Positions 1-5,069 of a DNA stretch of 7,701 nt are shown here, piece by piece. The position numbers were made by a program, and so were the translations under genes. The stretch comes from an uncultured Alphaproteobacteria bacterium (GTDB lineage: Bacteria > Pseudomonadota > Alphaproteobacteria > Caulobacterales > Parvularculaceae), in assembly GCA_938003575.1 (NCBI GenBank), contig CALKYG010000265.1, positions 1 to 7,701 on the forward strand, in the 5' to 3' direction. Numbering within the stretch: the first letter of the stretch is position 1; the number at the start of each line of letters is the position of its first letter. The notes beneath the pieces are model-generated. The model was not told where the DNA came from. It ran no database searches and saw nothing but the letters and a program-made list of their open reading frames with translations.

Positions 1-118
1 GCTGAAGTCCGGCGAGTATCAGCTTTATCGCGAGTGCGAAAAAAATAATGAAAAGGCGGCAGAGCTTGCAGCCAAGGCTCGCCCGAACCGGCGCCATTAC
101 GCGAGGGCGGAAACTTGA
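1..118 (+). CDS. C-terminal tail of a convergent gene, unrecognised (partial)
   Basis: A plus-strand frame is open from the window edge (codons from base 2) to TGA at 116-118, giving 38 residues that begin LKSGEYQLYREC and end RRHYARAET. The tail is charged and rich in Ala, Lys, Glu and Arg, with no membrane segment, and would suit a soluble helical C-terminus. I do not recognise the family. The stop abuts the TAA of the dioxygenase beta gene (119-121), giving a tail-to-tail arrangement with no spacer. A minus-strand frame from ATG at 95-97 to the edge is also open and would encode a hydrophobic segment, but it has no visible ribosome binding site, so the plus-strand reading is preferred. The short length limits confidence. 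Confidence 0.45.
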   Translation, partial: LKSGEYQLYRECEKNNEKAAELAAKARPNRRHYARAET

Positions 119-607
119 TTAGAACCAGACGCTCGAGCTTTCGAGCGGACCTTCGCAATTGACGAGATCGACCTTCTTTTGTCGAATTCGGAAAGCCCCA
201 TCCTTCTCGACAAGATCATGAGCGTAGCCGCCGCCATAGATGCGTTGCGCGCCGCGGCGGTATTCGATCATCAGGAATCGCGAATTGACCGTCATTTCGC
301 CGGATTTCGAATTGTGCGAATCGATCATGATGTTCGTCACAAGATGCGCGGTGCGCGGAAACGGCTGCAGCGACGGCGCTGCGGGACTTGCAAAACGCGC
401 GATGCGCACCTTGCGCAAAAGCTGGTTTTCATAAATGAGCGACACGTGATTCTCAGGGTCGGGCTGGCCCGGCGTCGCCGGCGCCCAGTAAACGCCGTCT
501 TCTAGGAAAAGCGCCTCCCACTCGTTCCAGCGGCGCTCGTCCAACAGCCGCGCCTCGCGGCACATGAATTGCGAGACGCGATGATGAAGCTCAAGTTCCG
601 TCGACAT
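119..607 (-). CDS. Rieske-type ring-hydroxylating dioxygenase, beta (small) subunit
   Basis: This 162-residue protein has the usual length and features of the small subunit of aromatic-ring-hydroxylating dioxygenases (NTF2/SnoaL-like cone fold). An N-terminal helix region with EARLLDERRWNEW (18-30) runs into LFLEDGVYWAP (33-43). RTAHLVTNI follows at 85-93, then strands around 105-117, YGGGYAHDL (124-132) and a C-terminal IRQKKVDLVN strand (141-150). Beta subunits carry no cofactor and support the alpha3beta3 assembly. The ATG (605-607) follows the alpha stop by one base in a TGAGATG junction, with a G-rich Shine-Dalgarno stretch (AAGGGGGG) inside the end of the alpha gene, so translation is coupled to alpha. 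It is the last gene of the operon. The indole-type substrate is inferred from neighbours, not from this subunit. Confidence 0.93.
   Translation of the reverse strand: MSTELELHHRVSQFMCREARLLDERRWNEWEALFLEDGVYWAPATPGQPDPENHVSLIYENQLLRKVRIARFASPAAPSLQPFPRTAHLVTNIMIDSHNSKSGEMTVNSRFLMIEYRRGAQRIYGGGYAHDLVEKDGAFRIRQKKVDLVNCEGPLESSSVWF
130..147. terminator. Possible bidirectional terminator hairpin
   Basis: Bases 130-136 (CGCTCGA) and 141-147 (TCGAGCG) form a perfect 7-bp inverted repeat with a 4-base loop. It lies inside the last codons of the beta subunit gene and 11 bases past the stop of the plus-strand convergent frame. No clear U-tract follows on either strand, so intrinsic termination is doubtful. 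The position at a convergent gene junction is the main argument for function. Confidence 0.25.
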
Positions 608-608
608 C

Positions 609-1937
609 TCAGCGCCCCCCTTTCGTCATGTATTCTCTCCAGGCGCGATATTGATTGCGGAAGGAAATGTCGCTGGATCCGCGCGCGTAATAGTGACCCG
701 GAGCGATTTCCTCGTCCTTGCCGAAATCGCGATGCATTGTCACCCAGTCATTGCTTTCCGACATCAATCCGAGCTGCTGGCGCCGATAGGATTCCTGGTC
801 GTCAGGCCCGACAAGATTCGCAGATGAATTGATCAGATTGCAGTAGAGGATAGACCGGCGCAGCAACTCGTCCGGCGCGCCTTTGAGCCGAAACGTCCAC
901 GATTCGATAATCGTTCTGTCGACGGCGACCGGACGAACGACTCGCATTGTCTGGATCGCCCCCTTAATGGTTGCGCTTGGATAGAATATCGTATTGTGGC
1001 GATTGACGGACAAGATCTCTTCGACCCGCTTTTTCCCATAGGCGGCTTCCATTCGCCGGTTGTATTCCGGCACTTCGGAGTACTTCGCATGGATCGATGT
1101 CTTGCCGCCGGAATAGCCGTGTCCGTAATCGAAGGCGTGCACGCCCATGTCGTCGAAGAAGGAATAGGACTCGGTGAAAGGCGCGATAATCTCGATCGCC
1201 GACGGAACTGGCGAATCCGCAGGCAATTCCTTCTTGGCGACGATGCGCGCGGTAAGGCTCGATGATTGATGCGCCACCATCGGATGCATCATGTCGTTCA
1301 GATTCTCGACGAAAAACTTCCAGTTGCAATCGTGCTCGTAGCGAAGAACGCCGCCTGCGACTTCGAGTTCGCCGTCGGGCGCACGGTCGACCATATTGTC
1401 AATCGACGACGCGACGCCGCCGAGCCAGGTCTCGAGGTCCGGCACATCCGGACTTAGACTCGCGAACACGAATCCGCGATAGCTCTCGGCCCGCGCCACG
1501 CGCTGCATGTTCGCCTCCTCGCCCTTCCGGTCGAAGCGGGTGTCGTCATAGCCGTGCTCAAGCGGGATGCCGAGCAGCTTGCCGTCGAAGTCGAATCGCC
1601 AGCCGTGATAGCAGCACCGCAGCTCCTTCAGTTTGCCGCACCGGTCGCCGACGAGCAGCGCGCCCTTGTGGGCGCAGCGATTATGGAGGACGTAGAACGC
1701 GCCGTCCGAATGGCGGGTAAGCAGAACGGGCTGACGGCCGATCGTCGTCGCATAATACCGCCCCGGTTCACGCACCTGGCTTTCATGGCCGACATAGATC
1801 CATGTCCGGCCCCATATGCGTTCCATCTCGAGGTCGAAGATCGCGGGATCCGTGTAGACTCTTCGATGGACCCTGTCTGGCTCAACCAGCGCTCCGACGT
1901 CGATGCAGGCCGGACGATTGTCAATGAGCGTCGCCAT
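609..1937 (-). CDS. Rieske-type ring-hydroxylating dioxygenase, alpha (catalytic) subunit; candidate indole-3-acetate dioxygenase
   Basis: The 442-residue product is a full-length oxygenase alpha subunit. The N-terminal Rieske [2Fe-2S] domain shows C-x-H-x17-C-x2-H with Cys88, His90, Cys108 and His111. The catalytic domain carries ENLNDMMHPMVAH (211-223), giving the bridging Asp215 and mononuclear iron ligands His218 and His223. The third ligand is probably Asp379 or Asp380 in GPDDQES. The enzyme would use O2 and electrons from a ferredoxin to dihydroxylate an aromatic ring. The start at ATG 1935-1937 is chosen because AGGAGG sits five bases upstream; the same frame is open another 79 codons, but that extension is an Arg-rich shadow of the SDR gene. 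Neighbouring SDR, CoA ligase and isatin-hydrolase-like genes point to the indole 2,3-bond of indole-3-acetate. From memory, iad-type auxin-degradation loci also use a Rieske dioxygenase. No ferredoxin or reductase gene lies in the window. Confidence 0.95.
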   Translation of the reverse strand: MATLIDNRPACIDVGALVEPDRVHRRVYTDPAIFDLEMERIWGRTWIYVGHESQVREPGRYYATTIGRQPVLLTRHSDGAFYVLHNRCAHKGALLVGDRCGKLKELRCCYHGWRFDFDGKLLGIPLEHGYDDTRFDRKGEEANMQRVARAESYRGFVFASLSPDVPDLETWLGGVASSIDNMVDRAPDGELEVAGGVLRYEHDCNWKFFVENLNDMMHPMVAHQSSSLTARIVAKKELPADSPVPSAIEIIAPFTESYSFFDDMGVHAFDYGHGYSGGKTSIHAKYSEVPEYNRRMEAAYGKKRVEEILSVNRHNTIFYPSATIKGAIQTMRVVRPVAVDRTIIESWTFRLKGAPDELLRRSILYCNLINSSANLVGPDDQESYRRQQLGLMSESNDWVTMHRDFGKDEEIAPGHYYARGSSDISFRNQYRAWREYMTKGGR

Positions 1938-1942
1938 TTCCG

Positions 1943-1948
1943 CCTCCT
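1943..1948 (-). promoter_or_regulatory. Strong Shine-Dalgarno for the oxygenase alpha gene
   Basis: AGGAGG lies directly after the SDR stop codon and five bases before ATG at 1935-1937. It settles the alpha start against the much longer open frame that runs back to 2174. It is the best ribosome binding site in the window. Confidence 0.85.
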
Positions 1949-2680
1949 TCAGATCACAACCGAACCGATGCTGGTTCCGCCGCAGACATAAAGCGTCTGA
2001 CCCGTGACGAAGCCCGCCTCCGGCGCGAGAAAAAATGAGACGGCGTGCGCCACATCTGCGGGAACGCCGATCCGCCTGACGGGAATGGCGTCGGCGAGCT
2101 TCCTCTTGCGCTCGCTCCCCTCCGGGACGATTTCGTGAAACATGTCGGATTCGACAGGCCCCGGCGCAACGCAATTCGATGTAATGCCGTAACCGCCAAG
2201 TTCGAGCGCCCAGGTGCGCAGCATGCCGATCATGCCCGCTTTTGTCGCCGAATAATTGGTGCGGGTCTGAAGGCCAAGCGCGCCGCGCGAGGAAACGCCG
2301 ACGATTCGGCCAAACTTCGCCGCCTTCATGGCGGGGAGCGCCGCCTGGGTCAGCGTCAGCATGGCCGCCAAATGGAGCTCAGCAAGGTAATCGAGATCTT
2401 CAAGCGTCGCCTCCTCGACCGGCGCTGGCCGGATGACGCCTGAATTATGAACGATACGGAGAATCCTTTCCCGCGCTGCGATCTCCCGGGCCGCATCCCG
2501 CGTCTCCTTCCGATCGGCGAGATCCGCCTTCACGAAGGACAGCCGCTCATGCGTGAATTCCGGCGCGCGGCGCGCGATCGAGATCACGCGTGCGCCGTCA
2601 GCCAGCAGTTTGCGGCTGATTCCGGCGCCGATGCCTGCGCCGCCGCCTGTGACTATCGTTACGCCCTCTGAAAGTATCAT
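1949..2680 (-). CDS. Short-chain dehydrogenase/reductase; candidate dihydrodiol (indoline-diol) dehydrogenase
   Basis: This is a 243-residue classical SDR. The Rossmann cofactor motif TGGGAGIG is at 11-18, a variant of the NNAG motif (HNSG) at 78-81, catalytic Ser130 in VGVSSRG, and Tyr143/Lys147 in YSATK. PGPVESDM (173-180) is the usual cofactor/substrate loop, and the C-terminus has the FVTGQTLYVCGG motif (224-235). Basic residues after the second strand (ARR, 36-38) could favour NADP, but this is not decisive. The ATG at 2678-2680 overlaps the upstream hydrolase stop in ATGA; the Shine-Dalgarno is weak, so coupling is likely. The longer in-frame extension back to 2794 is out-of-frame shadow of the hydrolase. 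Next to a Rieske dioxygenase, the expected job is oxidation of the diol; for an indole-2,3-diol this would give the 2-oxo-3-hydroxy (dioxindole) product. Reduction of another intermediate cannot be excluded. Confidence 0.9.
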   Translation of the reverse strand: MILSEGVTIVTGGGAGIGAGISRKLLADGARVISIARRAPEFTHERLSFVKADLADRKETRDAAREIAARERILRIVHNSGVIRPAPVEEATLEDLDYLAELHLAAMLTLTQAALPAMKAAKFGRIVGVSSRGALGLQTRTNYSATKAGMIGMLRTWALELGGYGITSNCVAPGPVESDMFHEIVPEGSERKRKLADAIPVRRIGVPADVAHAVSFFLAPEAGFVTGQTLYVCGGTSIGSVVI

Positions 2681-3447
2681 CTTTCGACCAGCGCCAACAC
2701 GCGCAACGGGCTTCCCGAACCCTGTTTTATCTTCAGCGGCGGCGCAACGATCAGCGCTCCCTTCGGCGGCAGCTGGTCGAGGTTCTTGAGGCACTGAAGA
2801 CCGAATTTGCCAGCGCCGTGCAGCAGCGTATGCGCGGGATATTGCGGTTCAAAGCCGTGCGCCTGTCCGGCGTCGGTGCCGATCGTCTCTACGCCGAAGC
2901 CGACTGCGTCGCGTTCAATCATCAGCCTGACCGCGCCAGCGTCCGGTCCCGGCGAGTGCGCGCCGTCCGGCTTCAAATTCAAGTAGTCAGTCCAGGCGCG
3001 TTTCGACCAGTCGGTGCGGAAGAGCACCCACCAGCCTTTTGGGATCTCTCCATGCGTCTTCTCCCATGACCGGATATGATCGGCGGTCAAAATGAAATCG
3101 GGGTTCGACGCGACCTCCTTTGTGAAGTCGAGGACGCAAGAGGGACGAATGAAGCCGTCTGCGGCGAGCGTATCAACGGACGAATCCGGTATGTCTTTGC
3201 CGGTCACCCAGTGAACGGGCGCGTCAAAATGCGTTCCCGTATGCTCATTGCAGGAGAAATTGCGCCAATACCATGCGGGTCCGCGATCGTCATAATGCGA
3301 AACCTCCTCAATCCGGAACGGCGCACATTGCCCGAACTGCTCAGGCAGAACGAGAACGGGGAAATCGGGATCAAGCGTATGCGTAAGGTCGATCGTCCTG
3401 ATCGATCCGGTCATTAACGCCGCGCTGAACTCTGCAAGAACCGACAT
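2677..3447 (-). CDS. Cyclase-family metal-dependent hydrolase; probable isatin hydrolase
   Basis: The 256-residue protein belongs to the cyclase/kynurenine formamidase-like family of metal-dependent amide hydrolases. The signature H-x-G-T-H-x-D-x3-H is seen as EHTGTHFDAPVHW, with His69, His73 and Asp75 as probable Mn/Zn ligands and His79 as the probable acid/base. Trp80 and the aromatic patch PAWYW (57-61) resemble, from memory, isatin hydrolase rather than kynurenine formamidase, as do GTDAGQAHGFE (190-200) and HGAGKFGLQ (210-218). Isatin hydrolase opens the lactam of isatin to isatinate (2-aminophenylglyoxylate). The ATG directly follows the DUF35 stop (TGAATG), with GGAGG five bases upstream. 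Placement beside an indole-type dioxygenase supports the isatin assignment; another cyclic amide or lactone is the alternative. Confidence 0.82.
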   Translation of the reverse strand: MSVLAEFSAALMTGSIRTIDLTHTLDPDFPVLVLPEQFGQCAPFRIEEVSHYDDRGPAWYWRNFSCNEHTGTHFDAPVHWVTGKDIPDSSVDTLAADGFIRPSCVLDFTKEVASNPDFILTADHIRSWEKTHGEIPKGWWVLFRTDWSKRAWTDYLNLKPDGAHSPGPDAGAVRLMIERDAVGFGVETIGTDAGQAHGFEPQYPAHTLLHGAGKFGLQCLKNLDQLPPKGALIVAPPLKIKQGSGSPLRVLALVER

Positions 3448-3876
3448 TCATCCCTCCGTGGTTGACGTTAATTCCGACAGTCTTTGGTCAATTTCTCCGG
3501 CGTCGACCGGCAGCGCGACAAGTACGCCGCGACCCTTGAAATCGAGGTGCGCCTCGATGCGCGCCGCATCGCCCTCTGCGAGCGCTCGATGCAGATGCGC
3601 ATAAGCGACTTGCCCCGCAGCAAGCCGAATCGTTCCGACCCGCCAGGGAAGGCGCGCACGGAAAAAATCCTCCATTGATGCGTGAAGCATCGTCGTCGCG
3701 ATTACAACGCCCGCGGCGTTTACTGGCGTCCATTGAAGCGAATCGGACCAGCAACGGCGGCAAACGTCGCGCGGCGGCCATTCTATCGCGCCGCAAGCCG
3801 CGCATGCCTGCATCACGAGGCCGCCGGCGCCGGCCCGTTGCGCGAACTCCCGCATCGCGGCGCTCATCTCAGTCAT
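3448..3876 (-). CDS. DUF35 zinc-ribbon/OB-fold protein, partner of the thiolase-fold enzyme
   Basis: The 142-residue product has the two-part layout of DUF35 proteins. The N-terminal rubredoxin-like zinc ribbon has C-x2-C-x10-C-x2-C at Cys25, Cys28, Cys39 and Cys42 (CAACG, CRRCW), followed by an OB-fold from about 45 to 125. Such proteins lack known catalysis of their own but bind CoA esters and form complexes with thiolase-fold enzymes, as in the steroid retro-aldolases Ltp2/ChsH2 and in archaeal HMG-CoA synthesis. It is encoded immediately after the thiolase-fold gene. The start is uncertain. ATG 3874-3876 overlaps the upstream stop by eight bases and lies three bases after GGAGG. ATG 3865-3867 follows the stop in TGAGATG, the same junction seen between the oxygenase subunits. 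Either start leaves both domains intact. Confidence 0.9.
   Translation of the reverse strand: MTEMSAAMREFAQRAGAGGLVMQACAACGAIEWPPRDVCRRCWSDSLQWTPVNAAGVVIATTMLHASMEDFFRARLPWRVGTIRLAAGQVAYAHLHRALAEGDAARIEAHLDFKGRGVLVALPVDAGEIDQRLSELTSTTEG
3453..3457 (-). promoter_or_regulatory. Shine-Dalgarno for the isatin-hydrolase-like gene
   Basis: GGAGG lies inside the last codons of the DUF35 gene, five bases before ATG at 3445-3447. The DUF35 stop and hydrolase start are directly adjacent (TGAATG), so a terminating ribosome can restart immediately. Confidence 0.7.
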
Positions 3877-5062
3877 TCGCCTCCCCCGCCGCAAGAACGG
3901 CCGCCGCAGAGCAAAGACCGCGATCGAAATTAATCATCCCGAACCCTGAGACGACGCCGATCTGCGCTTTTTCGACCTGTGCGCCGAGCGCCTCTCCGGT
4001 CAGTTGCCGCACCGCCTCAACGAGCCCGAGATACCCGCCCGCGGCGCCCGCTTGTCCAACGGACAATTGGCCGCCGGACGTATTATGAGGAAATGTTCCG
4101 TGTGCGGTCAACGAATGCGAACGAACAAAGTCTTTCGCTTCACCCTTTCTGCAGAAGCCGAGATCTTCAATCTGCATCATCGAGATGACCGGGTAGTCGT
4201 CATAAGTTTGAAGAAAGTCAGCGTCTCCAGGCGAAACGCCCGCCGCAGACCAGAGTTCGTCTCTGTCGACAGCCCATCCGCCTCGCAGTTGAATGTCGTC
4301 GTCGGGAAATGCATTGTGGCGTTCAATCGCCGACAAGAGCCGTGCGTAGGGAAGATTCAGCGCGCGCGCCGCGTCCTCACGCATCACGGCGAAACCCTCC
4401 GCGCCGGCGCAGGGCATTACGCAATCAAAAAGATGCAATGGCTCCGCAATCACCCTGGCTCCAAGATAATCGTCCATAGTGAGCGGCGATTTCATCAAAG
4501 CATTGGGAAATTGGCGCGCGTTCTCACGCTGGGCGATGCACAGTCTGCCGAAATCCTCGCGGGTTGCGCCGTATTTCCTCATATAGGCGCGCGTCAAAAG
4601 CGCGAAACTCATATTCGGACCGGCGGCGCCGTAGGGGAACGCCGCGTCTTGGGCAAATCGGGAAAAATCCGAGACCAGATCGCCGAACGACCCCTGAGAA
4701 TTGGAATCGCCGGCGACGCAAGCGACGATCTCGGCGTCTCCTGATTGAACGGCGCGCGCGGCGCGCCGAAGCGCGACGAGTCCGGACGCGCCTCCCATCG
4801 GTATATGATCAAGCCATCGCGGGCCAATTCCAAAATGCTGCGTCAGCCCAACGGCCGTATCCGGCGCCAGCGTAAACGAGGATGCGCAAAGGCCGTCGAA
4901 ATCGGCGGGGCTGAGCCCGGTCCTGTCAGCAAGCGACTTGAGCGCTTTTCCGATCCACCAATGCGCCGGTTTGTCCGAATGCCGTTTATAAGGCACGCTG
5001 ACCGGCGCAACGAGCGCGACGCCCTCATAGCTCCTTCTCGGCGACCGACTGCGTTCCGGCAT
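3869..5062 (-). CDS. Thiolase-fold (SCP-x/Ltp2-like) protein lacking thiolase catalytic residues; candidate acyl-CoA retro-aldolase
   Basis: The 397-residue protein has the thiolase fold of the lipid-transfer-protein/SCP-x branch. The nucleophile loop reads MGGASGLVAL (89-98), with Gly91 where thiolases have the reactive Cys. The C-terminal NTSGGQLSVGQAGAAGG (327-343) has Gln337 where the GHP His is expected. VSGFGMINFDRG (371-382) has no Cys where the second catalytic Cys belongs. TYDDYPV (286-292) offers tyrosines in a segment where Ltp2-type aldolases are reported to use Tyr. Claisen chemistry through a Cys thioester is therefore unlikely. Retro-aldol cleavage of a beta-hydroxyacyl-CoA fits better and matches the adjacent DUF35 gene. 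The start is ATG 5060-5062, seven bases after the ligase stop, with a purine-rich GGAGGGGG upstream. An upstream in-frame extension to 5140 overlaps the ligase and looks non-coding (Arg/Ser-rich). Many database relatives are probably labelled acetyl-CoA acetyltransferase, which would mislead here. Confidence 0.88.
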   Translation of the reverse strand: MPERSRSPRRSYEGVALVAPVSVPYKRHSDKPAHWWIGKALKSLADRTGLSPADFDGLCASSFTLAPDTAVGLTQHFGIGPRWLDHIPMGGASGLVALRRAARAVQSGDAEIVACVAGDSNSQGSFGDLVSDFSRFAQDAAFPYGAAGPNMSFALLTRAYMRKYGATREDFGRLCIAQRENARQFPNALMKSPLTMDDYLGARVIAEPLHLFDCVMPCAGAEGFAVMREDAARALNLPYARLLSAIERHNAFPDDDIQLRGGWAVDRDELWSAAGVSPGDADFLQTYDDYPVISMMQIEDLGFCRKGEAKDFVRSHSLTAHGTFPHNTSGGQLSVGQAGAAGGYLGLVEAVRQLTGEALGAQVEKAQIGVVSGFGMINFDRGLCSAAAVLAAGEAND

Positions 5063-5069
5063 TCTTGCG

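Noticed and set aside
1..97. Minus-strand open frame from ATG 95-97 encoding a hydrophobic segment, as a tenth operon gene
   Set aside because: It has no Shine-Dalgarno sequence, is only 32 codons before the window edge, and competes with a plus-strand frame whose composition looks more protein-like. Sequence beyond the edge would decide.
1938..2174. N-terminal extension of the oxygenase alpha frame upstream of ATG 1935-1937
   Set aside because: The extension is Arg-rich, lies entirely over the SDR gene apart from its last 11 bases, and the AGGAGG site selects the internal ATG.
4004..4744. Long plus-strand open frame (246 codons) opposite the thiolase-fold gene
   Set aside because: It is antisense to a gene with clear family motifs, has no recognisable domain or ribosome binding site, and is the kind of open shadow frame common in GC-rich DNA.
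4751..4767. GC-only inverted repeat (GGCGCGC-GCG-GCGCGCC)
   Set aside because: It falls inside an Ala/Arg-rich stretch of the thiolase-fold gene and is explained by codon use; there is no U-tract or gene boundary.
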